A stretch of 64,000 nucleotides of DNA, taken from the NCBI GenBank assembly GCA_003254905.1, contig QANU01073111.1, forward strand, positions 124,001 to 188,000. Reading direction: 5' to 3'. Position 1 is the first letter of the stretch. The number at the start of each line of letters is the position of its first letter. Under the pieces are notes generated by a model. It ran no database searches and was not told the origin of the DNA. It saw only the letters and a list, made by a program, of their open reading frames with translations. The position numbers were made by a program, and so were the translations under genes. The DNA is from Nissolia schottii. Taxonomy: Eukaryota; Streptophyta; Magnoliopsida; Fabales; Fabaceae. Below are positions 23,334 to 35,126 of the stretch, one piece after another.

Positions 23334-24028
23334 ACCAGATCTGACCAACTTAAGGACTTTTGGGTGCTTATGCTTTGCTACTACATTGACAGCCAAGAGA
23401 AAGAAATTGGATTCAAGGGCTCGTACATGTGTATTTCTAGGATTTTCCCATGGTACAAAAGGTTATCTCCTATTTGACTTGCATACTAGAGAAACATTTC
23501 TTTCGAGGAATGTTCACTTTTAGGAAGAAGTTTTTCCCTATCAACCTTCCAATCCATCTTCTGTCACCCCATACAACTTCACTGACCTGTTTCCATCATT
23601 ACCTCCTCTGCCTACAAATGCCCAACCCACACATCCATCTCCCCGTTTACATGACAGTAATGAGGCCTTCCCTGATAAATGCAGCAACCCATAATCCATT
23701 CCTTTATCCCCTCAACCAAGCCTCCGCTCCCCCACACCATCGCTTCCCTTATCCCCTCAACCAGGCCTCCACTCCTCAACTCCAACACCCCCGCCTGTTC
23801 GAAGATCTGCAAGGCTCACCAGGCCTCGTGCATATTTACAACACTACTGCTGCAATATGGCCACTTCCTCTCAGTCTGCAACTTCTTCACCCAGGTATCC
23901 TTTTTCACACTTTATTTCCTATTCTGCACTTTCACCTACATAAAAAGCATTTTCCCTAGCTATTTCCACCACCACTGAACCAAAAACCTTTAAGGAGGCC
24001 ATGAATCATGCATGTTGGAGGGATGCTT
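23334..24028 (+). pseudogene. Copia integrase-RT linker and RT start, truncated
   Basis: After integrase the sequence encodes FGCLCFATTLTAKRKKLDSR, FLGFSHGTKGYLLFDL and ETFLSRNVHF, then a proline/serine-rich linker with stops. The opening of reverse transcriptase follows (EPKTFKEAMNHACW). RT stops there and the next bases are mid-LTR sequence. A tandem repeat of about 42 bases (TTATCCCCTCAACCA) lies at 23704-23770. Confidence 0.8.
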
Positions 24029-24172
24029 GGCTCTTCCTATAAAAGCTTGTGTACATAACTCTACTTACATAATGAGAATTATTCAGTTCATACTCCTTTT
24101 CTTTTCTTTCTCTCCTTTTCTTTTCTCTGATTCTGCAGAGAAGCTCATCTGATATGAGTACGGAGTTTGTGA
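24029..24172 (+). repeat. Truncated 3' LTR of copia element
   Basis: Matches 19519-19667 of the 5' LTR but lacks its first part. It is fused directly to the start of RT with a GG overlap, the mark of an internal deletion by short-homology recombination. Confidence 0.8.
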
Positions 24173-25838
24173 TTATTATTATAAAAATTACATTAGTTTA
24201 TACTTTGTCATTATTTAAAGTATTTTTGGTGATAGATGTGCAAGACTTATTTTAAGTTTTTAATGCATTAAAATTTGTTACATACTAAAATATGAGAGCT
24301 CAAATTCGAGTTACTAAATCATATCAACTGTGACTGAGGCAATCTAGGCCCAATCTATAAGTCTAAATATTAGGGGTCTCAACCTAAAGAAAAGGATACA
24401 CATCTGGACTAGGTTAGATAACAGATGCAAATACATAGGGACAATAATCGACATGTCTATGAAAGATTGAAACTTCATTGAAATGTAAATGATGTACCAT
24501 AATACTCATGATGAGAGCACATGCGTTACCATGAGTAATCAACAGTTAGATCCTGATGTTGTATAAAAGACTCACATGACACAAAGTAACGTAGATTTTG
24601 AGTGATATTATTACATATTTTATTCACATATTTGTTTGAGCATCAGAGTAGTCTTACAAGTATCACCGTAATCTAATAGAATCATCATCTAAGAACTTAT
24701 TCAAAGGACAAAATTACACCTTTGCAACATCTCGTGAAGCCTGAGTTACTTGTCAAGATATTGCATAGTAGAAATGTAAAAAAAAATACTTTTTTTTAAC
24801 AAGTGCTCTAAAAATATTCATTAATTAAATCATGGTTTAAATAATCACAATCGATGCTGGTAGAAAACAAAAGGAATTATAATATTAATTAAGAGTCATG
24901 ATTACTCTGTTGATTTTTAGTTCAATTATTTATTTTTTTTACAATTTAAGACTCCAAAATACTTATCAAGTTCATACGTTACGATAATTAACTTCCTTAT
25001 TTCAGCGTATACAAAAATTACTAGTAATGTTTTTTAATAATGTCTCATATATTAATGACAATATGCAACGTTACAAAAAGAACTATTTATAAAATTTTAT
25101 ACTATTACTACAAACATATATTTTTTTTCTTCTTAATCCTGAATTGACTTAAGAGTGGACAATTAAATTAAAACTCAAGAAGCATAAAAGGAAATGAAAA
25201 AAAAAAAAACAAGATTCTTCTTTTGACACTCAAATTTTTAGTAAAGTACCGTAATTTTTTATATTTCAACAATTATAATTTATTTAAAGTTAGTAAAATA
25301 TATAATTAATTCTTAATTATAAATAATTATAAAGTACTGTTATTCTTAAATTTAGTAGGGATATAGAAATAAAATCCAAGAAACAACGAGTGGTTTAAAA
25401 GACAAACGAAGTATTGGAGAGTTGGAGGCAGTCACCCAAAATAAAATATCTTAGAGGTGGCAATGAAATATTTGGAGTAGTTAAGGTATTAGGAGATAGG
25501 TTTAGGATTAATTAAAAAAATTGTTAATCCTGGCGAGGTGACGAATGAGATATAAAAAAATGTCCGCAGGTTTAATATTTTAAAGTTCTAGTCTAGTGTC
25601 CACAGGTTTATTTCAACCCTATTCCCCTCCCCCACGCTCATGCTTGAACACGCGCAATACGTCAACCCCATTACCGTAAATTCCATCGGGTCCAACACCG
25701 AGTCTCTCGACCACGAGATGAACAAGCCAATGAAGGCGCGAGTGGCGAGCATCCCAACACCACCGAGCGCGTGAAGCCTCCCCGTTCTCGTAGATACCGT
25801 TTGACGACTTCAAAGCCACAAAACTAGACGTCGCCTGG
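24173..25838. other. Non-coding; GC-richer patch upstream of PRR gene
   Basis: AT-rich up to about 25600. At 25620-25860 the base composition becomes GC-rich, with short open frames on both strands but no recognisable domain. This could be a relic exon or part of the distal PRR promoter. Confidence 0.4.
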
Positions 25839-25852
25839 CACGTGTCCACGTG
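25839..25852. promoter_or_regulatory. Pair of G-boxes
   Basis: CACGTG at 25839-25844 and 25847-25852, separated by two bases. G-boxes bind bZIP and bHLH factors such as HY5 and PIFs and are frequent in clock-gene promoters. They lie about 740 bases upstream of the PRR start codon. Confidence 0.6.
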
Positions 25853-25899
25853 TCACGGCCTGGTCCATTCGATTCATGTGCTCCCTTAAAGCAACTCGA

Positions 25900-26239
25900 A
25901 AAATATCTTCCGGGAGTGGGTTTATATCTTAGTAATATCTTCTTTTTTTCTCCTAAGATGGGGTTCCACCCAATGCCACTTGTCCCGCCCAAAAAAATAT
26001 CTTATTATACATCCTTTGATATTTTGGGTTTGGATGGTAAGGGCAATGGAAGCGTAGAATAAATAACATAAAATACAAAAAGAGGTGGTGAAATTGTGAA
26101 ATAATATCCACCACCAGCACCATTGCACCAACCACGAGGACCCAATGGATGTTTGGCTTAAGATCTTTGGCCGAAAATTAGATCTGATTGATGACGTGTA
26201 CAAAGCGGGCCCAGTTCTCTCATGTCGCTTAGATATTTT
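25900..26239. promoter_or_regulatory. Three evening elements upstream of PRR gene
   Basis: AAAATATCT occurs at 25900-25908 and 25994-26002 on the plus strand and at 26231-26239 on the minus strand (AGATATTTT). The evening element is the binding site of the CCA1/LHY/RVE MYB proteins and controls clock genes including PRRs. Three exact 9-mers within 340 bases of a PRR gene make a functional role likely. Confidence 0.65.
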
Positions 26240-26518
26240 GGGGCGTCGAGGATATTTCCGTGGGCCGTTGGATGAGAGGCGGTTAACGCAGGTGGCTCGT
26301 TTTGGGCCGTGCGATTGGCTCCGCTGTTAAACTTAACGGTGCCTGTCCTTCTAGATATTATCTTCCTTTTTATATGCTTTTCTTTTCTGTGCGTTTTTGT
26401 TTGTGTTTTATTTTACCCTCCAAAATTGTGCGTTCGGGGAAAAACAGAGCAAAGGATATATCAAATTTGTGTCTGCTGATTTTGAAGCTGCAAGGTTCGG
26501 GTGGGAGGAAGATTCTTC

Positions 26519-26539
26519 ATGGTACTAGAGTGTGATTGA
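26519..26539 (+). other. Short upstream ORF in PRR leader
   Basis: ATG followed by five codons and TGA (MVLECD), 48 bases before the main ATG. It could lower translation of the main frame. Its transcription is assumed from position only. Confidence 0.4.
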
Positions 26540-26587
26540 TTCACGTGGAAGTTGATTGATTGGTTCCGTTTGCGAGAAGAAAAAGAA

Positions 26588-29500
26588 ATGGGTGAGGTTG
26601 TGGTCAGTGCTAGTGGTGGTGAGAGGTTAGTGGGAGCGGCGGAGGAGGAGGTGGAGAAGCAGATGATGACGGTGGAGCTGGCGGCGGCGGAAGGGGAAGA
26701 GGAAACTGCGACGGAGAGCAGGGGTGAATTGAAGGGGCTGATGAGGTGGGAGAAGTTCTTGCCCAAGATGGTTCTGAGGGTGCTGTTGGTCGAAGCCGAT
26801 GACTCCACGAGGCAGATTATAACCGCGCTTCTCAGGAAATGCAGCTATAAAGGTACCATCCCTCTCTTCCATCACTTATTTCTTCTCTGATTTCTGGATC
26901 GCTTGGTGATTTCAAAATTCGGTTTTTGAAGCTCTAGTAGCTGAAGATTTGTACCTTTTTTTTTCTATTGATTCAAATTGGGATAAATATGGGGACTTGG
27001 TTTCGTTGCTCTATTGCTCTTTGCACTTGGGTCTTCTTTTCTGTATGTATGTTGGTCTCGGTTCAATTTTATCTTTTACTGCTGCTACTGTCATATAAGC
27101 ATCTATTTCTTCTTCTTCTTATAGTTTCGATTATAAGGGCTGAACCCATGGATTTGATTGATTATAAACATTGGTGTACTTTTTCTGAGGTCTGAGTCAT
27201 TCCGGGTACCCACCAAAGGGGGGGTGGGAATAGAAGAAGCTATTCTTATCTTTGTTGGCTGCAAATTTGAAAAAGGATTTATAGATTATTTTTTGAAATC
27301 CATATTTATCGGCAGCCTCCGAGCTCATAAAGATTTGATCATTTAATATTAAAAAAATTATGGGAAAGACAACAAAAAAATAAAATGGGTGCATTAAATA
27401 TGTGCCCTTTTTTTTTGTTTTTATTATTATTCTTTTAACAATTTTTTCTTTTGAAAAATTGAATTAAAAAAATTATCTATTTTTCTTACAGGAATGTGAT
27501 GGGGATTTGGGGTCAATGTAAATCCAAGGAACTAATGGTACCTTCCAACTTGATTTTTGTTGTAAGAGTCCTGACAGAGTGTCAGTCTGGAAATAACAGG
27601 CTTAAACCTAAACACGATGCAATTATTTTCAATGTCTGTTTGCCACATAAATTTTTTGTTAGGTAACTTTTCTTCGTGTTTGAAGCTTGTAATTTTTTAA
27701 AAATGTTAGGTACTTAAAACTAATCACATGCTCTAAGAACTTCAAAATAACTTTGTTTCATCTGTTTTGAGCAGTGGCTGCTGTTTCTGATGGACTGAAG
27801 GCATGGGAAATACTCAAGGGAAGACCACGCAACATCGACCTAATACTAACAGAAGTGGATTTGCCAGCCATATCTGGCTATGCACTTCTCACGTTAATTA
27901 TGGAGCATGACATTTGCAAAAATATACCTGTCATAAGTATGATACCAAATATAAATCTTGTAGCTGTTGAATTATTGAGATTTCCCACTTCATTAATTCT
28001 TAACTAATTGTTCTGTGTTTTTTCAATTGCTTTTCCAGTGATGTCCTCACAAGATTCAATTAGCACAGTATACAAATGCATGTTGAGGGGTGCCGCTGAC
28101 TATCTTGTTAAGCCCCTTAGAAAAAATGAATTGAGGAATTTGTGGCAGCATGTTTGGAGAAGACAATCAGTAGGACCGCTGCTCACTCTTTTTTTCATTT
28201 CTTTTTTCCTTTGCTTTTTTCCCTCTTAAGCTTTAAAATACTCAGGCATTTATCGACCACTGATTGAAATTTTTTATTATTTATTTGCTCTGTCAGTCAA
28301 CCATTGGCACAAATGGTCCCCAAGATGAGAGTGTTGCACAGCAGAAGGTTGAAGCCACAGCTGAAAACAATGATGCTAGTAACCGTTCAAGTGGTGATGC
28401 TGCTTGCATTCAGAGAAATAAGGAATTAATTGAGAAAGGAAGCGATGCACAGGTTGGTTTTCCAGATCTAGAAATCGTTTTTTCTATATTATTGCTGTAT
28501 TTGAAGATATTTATGAGTCTATGACCAATGACAAAGAATAGAAACAGTTCAAGTAGATTTGGCATGTTGTCAGCAGAGGTTGTGAACTTTAGAAGGAATC
28601 ATTTCATTATCTTTTTAAAAAAAAAAAAATTCTGGTTAATTCAATAATTCATTGTGAATGAGAAGCTATGATAGAGTCTGCAAGGATATCTTCATGTGAT
28701 AAGACATCCAATATTGCTGTTCAGATCGATAGTTGTAGCATATCTATGTCTGAAATTGCCCGCCATGTCTTTCTTCTGTCAATTTTATCTTCAAATTCTA
28801 CGGAAGATTGCCAAATCCTGTCACCTTTTGGTATGGCCACAGCCCTATAGAATCTACATAGATTAAGTCTTAGTCAATGCACTCCAACACCTAATGTTTC
28901 CCCCGGGGGGGGGGGGGTTGTTATTTATCTCTGGTTATAAGCTTCTTATAGTTAGAAATTTGCTTTCAGTCTGGTTTGCCTAGATGAAGTTCTCATATCG
29001 AGACTGCATGTTTGCTGTCTCTTGCAGAGCTCTTGTACAAAGCCCGACTTGGAAGCTGAGAGTGGCCCTGTCGATAACATGCAGGAAATTGCTCCATTTA
29101 AATGTAGTGAATCACATCCAAGTGGAACAAAGACACAAGAGGTTGAAACAAGCATGTGTTTAGGGCAGACATCAATCATGCATGAAACTCATGCTCGAGG
29201 TAAAATATCTGTCCCTCATCACAACAATCTTTTGTCATACTTGACAAGGAAGAAAATCTTAGATTGCGGCAAACTTATTTTTTAGGATTAGCTGTGGGTA
29301 TCTGCAAAAATGATGAGACAAGCACAAGTAATGGCAAGGATGGTGATCCAGAGCATTTTAGGAGAGCTAACATCAGTGGTGAGGCTAATGACAATCACTA
29401 TGTTCAAATTAGCTCTTCTAAGGAAGCTATTGACTTGATTGGAGCATTTAATACTCGTCCAAACTGCAGTCTCAAAAATTCCACAGTTAATTGCACAGGA

Positions 29501-30788
29501 AAGTTTGATTTTAATCCACAATTGGACCTTTCCCTACGACGAGCTCATCCCAGCAACTTTGAGAATGAACTCACTGAAGAAAGGAACATTCTCATGCATT
29601 CTAATGCCTCAGCTTTCAAGCGGTAACTGCTAATATCCCTTGCTATTCTTTTCTTTCCCATTCTTGTTCCTTTCAGAGAATTTAATTCTTTTCAAGTTAC
29701 TAATAGTACATAAACTAGTGGGACTCAGTTGGTTGCTTGTAAAATAGTGAACGCTGAGTGATAACGTTTAGGAACTTTAGAAGATGATATAATGAATTTC
29801 TATATGCTCATCACTGAAATGATCTTCCATTCAGGTATACTAACAGGCAATTGCAAGCGTCGCCTGCAATGTTAATTAACCTCTCTGATCAACAAACAGA
29901 ACAGAGAACAAACTGTGAGAAGAGTGTGTCCCATTTTGCCACTGGCTGTAACTCAGATAGTCCAACACCTAGTATGCAAAGATGTATTGTCTCTCCAGCT
30001 ACACCGCAATCAAAAGAATCTGAAGCGGCCACTTCACAGTCACGGCAAGGGCATTCTCTCCCAATTCCAGTAAAAGGGGTAAGGTTCAACGATCTATGCT
30101 CAGCCTATGGTTCCACACTTCCTCCAATGTTTAGCACTCAGTCAGGTCCACCATCAATGCCAAGTCCAAGTTCAGTTGTGCTCCTTGAACCAGCCTTTCA
30201 AGTAAATGCATTTTACCAGTCAAATGCCAAAGAAAATAGTTCAGAGCAGCTTTATGAATCTCGTGGCCCTAGCGGAAAATGTGCCCAACACAAATCAGAA
30301 CACGCAGAGGATCGAGGACATATCTCTCCGACAACTGACCATAGTGTATCCAGTAGTTTCTGCAATGGAAATGCAAGCCATCTTAATAGCATAGGTTATG
30401 GAAGCAATTGTGGAAGTAGCAGCAATGTTGATCAAGCTCCCCTCAGAACAGCTTCAGACGGTAAGAATGAAGACATCTCGAACAATGCAAGTTCGCATCG
30501 ATCTATCCAAAGAGAAGCAGCTCTAAACAAGTTCCGGATGAAAAGGAAAGAGAGATGCTTTGAGAAGAAGGTTAGTAGTCAATACAGCATAACCTTTTTA
30601 TTAGCATGATCATCATTGTTTCAAAAAAGTTATCCTCATTTGCTAATTCTTATAATTCTCTCCAGGTTCGTTATGAGAGCAGAAAGAAACTAGCAGAGCA
30701 GCGTCCGAGAGTGAAAGGTCAATTCGTTCGTCAAGTGCATCCTGATCCTCTTGCTGCAGAAAAAGATGGCCAACACTACGATCAATAG
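26588..30788 (+). CDS. PRR3/PRR7: Pseudo-response regulator, PRR3/PRR7 clade
   Basis: Eight coding exons: 26588-26852, 27775-27936, 28039-28169, 28297-28452, 29028-29199, 29286-29622, 29835-30570 and 30666-30788. All junctions are GT-AG and in phase, giving 693 residues. The pseudo-receiver spans about 63-185 ([49 protein letters not shown]). Glu115 replaces the phosphoacceptor Asp, while the acidic pair 71-72 and the Lys of VKP remain, as expected for PRRs. A long serine/asparagine-rich middle leads to the CCT domain at 634-677 ([33 protein letters not shown]). Family members are clock transcriptional repressors; legume PRR3/PRR7 genes influence photoperiodic flowering. MGEVVVS is the first in-frame ATG. 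PRR3 against PRR7 cannot be decided without a tree. Confidence 0.92.
28900..28917. repeat. C5G13 homopolymer in PRR intron 4
   Basis: Five C followed by 13 G within the intron between coding exons 4 and 5. Such runs are prone to sequencing error and length change. Confidence 0.8.
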
Positions 30789-31250
30789 CAGATTTCTGAC
30801 TCACTAGGGATGAGTGAAGTTAGTAGTATAGTTGCTTCAAAATTTTGTTTTCTCGAAGCACTAGATCTGTATATGCTTTTCTAAATTACTTCCATATATA
30901 ATACATGCCTAGTGTAATATATCATTGTAATTACAGTTTCATAGAGATCTTCCTGTCAAACTATTTATTTATTTATTTGTAAGGTTTGTTTGCTTACAAG
31001 GACTCGCTGATGAATCACGTAGGGGAGATTCTAGAGCAATACCATAGCATTATGATGTTTAATAGTATTTGCAAGCAGTTAAAGTTTCATGTTTGTTTCA
31101 AAATTTGTTCATTAAAAACTCATTTTGGATTGTTGCCGGTTTGTCAAGCAAGCTTTCTTTAAGTGCATTCTTCAGGAGTTCGAAAATGATTCCTGGGTCC
31201 CGCCGCCACTAATTGAAAAAACAAAATGAAATTAAAAGAACAAAAATGTT
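30789..31250. other. PRR 3' UTR and spacer
   Basis: Sequence after the PRR stop, with AT-rich stretches and TTTATTTATTTATT at about 30965. No separate gene. Confidence 0.5.
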
Positions 31251-31459
31251 ACATGTATACCCAATTTTATACACTCATACATATACCATTAATAATACAC
31301 AAACTTTATTCTCATGAGTGCACAAACATTATAAACTTATAGATGATATTTTTAATTATACTTAATTAAGTGCACAAATATTACAGACATTAAAATACAA
31401 ACTTTATGTATTTAAGTATAAGGTGTATGCATGGTGTATATTTTTTTGTGTACGTATAG
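31251..31459 (+). repeat. Interspersed MITE-like repeat, copy 2
   Basis: Same family and orientation as 2255-2479. Imperfect terminal inverted repeats of about 35 bases can be aligned (ACATGTATACCC...ATACACTCATAC against ATACGTACAC...ATACACCATGC). It has no coding capacity. Confidence 0.6.
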
Positions 31460-34400
31460 CAACAACCTTAAAAGAAATATGGATTTTCCCTTGGAAGCTG
31501 CATCATATCAGGATGCCGTCCACCTTTTTACGCCTTTGCAATTAGGATCACATTAAATTTTTTTATAGAAAATACGTATAACTTTAAAAACAAAATGAAA
31601 AGGAAAATTAGTGTATGGCATGTCAGGTACAAGAAAATCCAAGAGCATAAAAACAATTCGTTTCCACATGCTAATAGTTTGAATAATCCTGTCACCTGAA
31701 ATTTTTGAAAAAATTATGGACACATTCGTGAATTGGCGGAAGGGTCTCCGTTAAGTTGCGGATAAAGTTTGAGAAAGAAAGGTAGATAGAATACACACTT
31801 CAGAAATGGACAAATGCAAGTAGCCATAACACTTATAATCACGGGACCATTTTCCATCTTGGAAATAATAATGCCAAAAGTTTTCTTAACAAAGTCCTTC
31901 TCCCCTTTTATTTTTAATTTTTGTTGCTTGTAGTGCCCCACTACCAAATTTGAAGCTTGTAATGTTTACTTACATTTCTGCTTTAACAATACGGTTATAA
32001 TAATATTTGACTGGTTTCTTAGGATTGCACGATTGACCAAGATCTTAGCCTAGTATATAGTGATTCAAAGAACCAACATAATTAAACTAGGCAAAATATC
32101 TTTTACCACCTTCAATAATCTGAAGAAACTGGAAGTCCTTTTATTGTCCATGAGCAGAGACAAGAAAATGAGAAACAAAGAAGATGAGAAAAACCTTCTA
32201 CTTATGGTGGGGTCATAAACTTTCTCTTGGTTGAAGGGGGTTCAATAATTAAACTTAGAAAAAGTAACTTTTTAATATTCAAACGTCTCTACCTATCTAA
32301 ACTCCTAACTAGAAAGGGTCCCGATATTAGTAAATGAACGAACATTCAAGCAATCAAAATGGTCCACCATCACCACCATGTATGGATATGCATGATGAAC
32401 ATTCCATGCTAACACCATGCTTGATTAATTTTGTATTTGTCTAATCAACTGCTTAATAGCTTTTCTTTTTCTTTTACATGAACTGATTAATAGTTTATAA
32501 AGACTTTGAAGGCTATTCATATTTATTAATCAAGCCATATGGAAACTGAGGCTGGCCCTTCAATTGGGAAAAAATCTTCTTGCAAGTGGGACCTTTTTCT
32601 CAAAAAGCTAAGTCTGAAAAACACATTTTTAAGGCCATGAAATCATAACTTAACAATAATTTGTAGTGGGTTTCCAAAAAAGTCATTTATAAGATTCTGC
32701 ATGTTCCCTCTTTTTTCTGCTCACTCTATTGATCCAATATGAAATGAAATTGCACACTTAAAATTAGAAACCAAAAAACAAAGGAAAAAAAAGGTTAACC
32801 TACAGCCACAAGTCTCTGTAGTTTCTTTGATAAAAAGATCACAATATGTATGAGGATAGGATATCATCTCCAATGGTCACAAGGGAGAAGGGGCATGCCA
32901 CTAGGCCATTAATTTGCAACCATATCCCCCCAATCATGATGAACAAAGCCTATTTTGGCAGTATATCTTCTCTACGGCTCTTTTAAAAGCGTTGCCTTTT
33001 GCTTTTCTTTTCTAATCTAATCAAATTTCACACATTCTAGCTAATTGAGTTATCCCCAAATCCTCTTCTTTCACTCATCGTGGCAGTATCAGATTATATG
33101 CTATCATTTAAATTTTACAAAGGTATCACAATTCATCCAACATATGTGATATTGATATTGCGATGTGGGGACCAGTCGTCCTCTTGTGTAACACGTGTCT
33201 CACTTATGTGATTACAGCTAGTAATCACCCCCAATGACTTGCACTTCATGCGACTGATTGGTTTCATCTCTTTACCATGCTATGCTATCTATCATTCGGT
33301 GTTCCTTGGTCTTGTACTAAGATAACTTTTCAGTGTATCCTAGAAGCAATATAGTACAAAAGACAACTTCAGGGTATGTTGGTTTACTTTGGAAATTTTG
33401 ATTGGTGGTGATGTTCCCCTGGAAAAAAATTAAACAACTTTCAATTTAGTGCTAATTCAAGTAACACGTATTACTTGGAAGTTATTAAAATATCAAGATG
33501 GCATGAATTATGAGTAGGCTGTGGGTTCAATTCAATTTGCTCCTTTTCCTTAAAATAAAACTGCTTAGCTTCCTTCAATTCAATTTTCGCTTAAAGCTCA
33601 AACAAAGTTTTGTGTGCAACAGTTTTCTCTTTTTAAATCTTTTTTTTTTTGGTTTTCAGTTAAGCTTTTGCGTGCCCAGTTGCACCAAAAAAGGTATTGC
33701 CACAAATTTGGCTTCTAGGGTTATATGGCAGTCTCACTCAATCATCTCATTATGCAAAAGTGTGAAACCGACCAAAGCGTTTTGTTAGGGCCTAAAGAAA
33801 GGGTTATAACTAACGTCGAAACAACCGTAAATACTAAACACCTGTTACATTAACACAGCTAGGTTAGTTTATTTAGGCTTTCTACAGTTTCATGTGTGAA
33901 CTTTTTGTTGTTGCTAGTCTTTGAACTAAGAACGTATAATTGAAAAGAAAAGTCTAAGCTTGTCCCACTTAAACTTTGCTCCGTAATTGCTTGCAAAAGT
34001 GGAAGAAAAGAAAAAAGAAGCATTTTGTTGAGGAAGTGGCATCAATAGGTTCAGATGCACCTAATTCCACCCATAAACAAAATTACCCTTATAAAATACA
34101 GTTACTCCATGGGTCCCCAAGTGCTCATATACTAAGGTGAAAAATATTTATGCATTTTTTCCCCCAACTTTGCAGCTAAGTTTTACAGTTTAATTAACCC
34201 ATGCTAATGAGACACGTATACGTCTGTGACATGCCAGAATTTCCCAATAATATCAAGCAAATTTTCCAGAAGTGTGCTGCTTTAATAATTTTAAATTATA
34301 TACTAATACTAATCTAATCACCACAATGAGAAGCTTATAACAGCTTCCATCCAAAAAAGCATGGCAAAATAATTCTTGCTTTCTGCTCTCTTTATAACCC

Positions 34401-34493
34401 CAACCCCCCCACCCCTTCTCTTCCTTAACATTGTAAACATCCCTCATTTCAACTTCCAACTCTCTCTCTCTATTCTCTCTCCCTTTCTTGCAA
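31460..34493. other. Non-coding intergenic DNA
   Basis: No gene or structured RNA seen. The last 100 bases contain a CT-rich leader (TCTCTCTCTC) that probably forms the 5' UTR of the NHL gene. Confidence 0.5.
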
Positions 34494-35126
34494 ATGTCTC
34501 GAATCACAATAAAATCTCCAAAACACTGTGCTACTAAACAAGGACTGAAAGATGAGAGGAACTACAAGAAGCTATTCTTTGCTATCTCTGCATTCTTCAC
34601 CACAATCCTAGCATTCATCTTCCTCATCTGGCTCATCCTCCACCCTTCCAAGCCTCAATTCTCACTCAAAGAAGTTGACATCTACCAGCTCAACCTCTCA
34701 GGGCCAAACCTCAACTCCTCCATCCAACTCACCCTCCTCTCCAAGAATCCAAACCAGAAAGTTGGAATCTACTTCGACGAGTTCCAAGTCTATGCCTCCT
34801 ACAAGGGTCAGCAGATAACTGGTGATGCCTCTGTGCCTCCCTTCTACCAAGGCAATGAGGAGAGCAATCTCTTATCAGCTTCTCTGGTGGGGAATGGCTT
34901 ACCTGTGGCTCCATCACTTGGTTATGAGGTTGGTCGCGACCAAAGTGCTGGAAGGATTGTTCTGAACCTCAAGGCTAATGGGAAGCTTCGGTGGAAGGTT
35001 GGAACTTGGGTCTCGGGGCGTTACAGGTTCAACGTTAATTGTGTTTCTGTCATGGCCTTTGGAAGTTCTGTGCCTTCAGGTCCTCTGGCTTCAAAGCAGG
35101 GTGCTCAGTGTTCTACCACAATTTAG
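34494..35126 (+). CDS. NDR1/HIN1-like protein (LEA_2 domain), NHL26-like
   Basis: Intron-less frame of 210 residues starting at the ATG of MSRITIKSPKHC; an upstream in-frame TTG is not a plant start. Residues 27-49 (LFFAISAFF...FLIWLIL) form one membrane helix near the N-terminus, followed by the HPSKPQFSL motif common in this family. A LEA_2 beta-rich domain follows (LNSSIQLTLLSKNPNQKVGIYFDEF, then YKGQQITGDASVPPFYQG). The C-terminus has KLRWKVGTWVSGRYRFNVNC and a final CSTTI. NHL proteins sit in the plasma membrane or at plasmodesmata and act in defence or, for NHL26, phloem sugar export. The subgroup call rests on remembered motif similarity only. Confidence 0.88.
   Translation: MSRITIKSPKHCATKQGLKDERNYKKLFFAISAFFTTILAFIFLIWLILHPSKPQFSLKEVDIYQLNLSGPNLNSSIQLTLLSKNPNQKVGIYFDEFQVYASYKGQQITGDASVPPFYQGNEESNLLSASLVGNGLPVAPSLGYEVGRDQSAGRIVLNLKANGKLRWKVGTWVSGRYRFNVNCVSVMAFGSSVPSGPLASKQGAQCSTTI

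Larger units (their letters stand above)
19404..24172 (+). mobile_element. Defective Ty1/copia retrotransposon
   Basis: The order is 5' LTR, primer-binding site, gag with CCHC knuckle, protease, GAG-pre-integrase, integrase, a proline/serine-rich linker, the first codons of reverse transcriptase and a truncated 3' LTR. The order protease-integrase-RT is diagnostic of copia. Nearly all of RT and RNase H is gone, the coding region has several stops and frameshifts, and an unrelated insertion splits protease from integrase. The element cannot move by itself. The left boundary (TGTTAGTGC) is a best guess because the 3' LTR lacks that part. Confidence 0.88.

Noticed and set aside
19345-24240. Similar AT-rich flanks on both sides of the copia element as target duplication
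   Set aside because: Similarity is spread over low-complexity sequence; no exact 5-base duplication can be assigned, and the left LTR end is uncertain.
25619-25849. GC-rich frame upstream of the PRR gene
   Set aside because: No domain on either strand; more likely promoter or an old exon relic.
33070-33100. GTGGCAGTATC word resembling the U4 snRNA start
   Set aside because: Only about 11 bases match; the rest of U4 and a USE/TATA promoter are absent.
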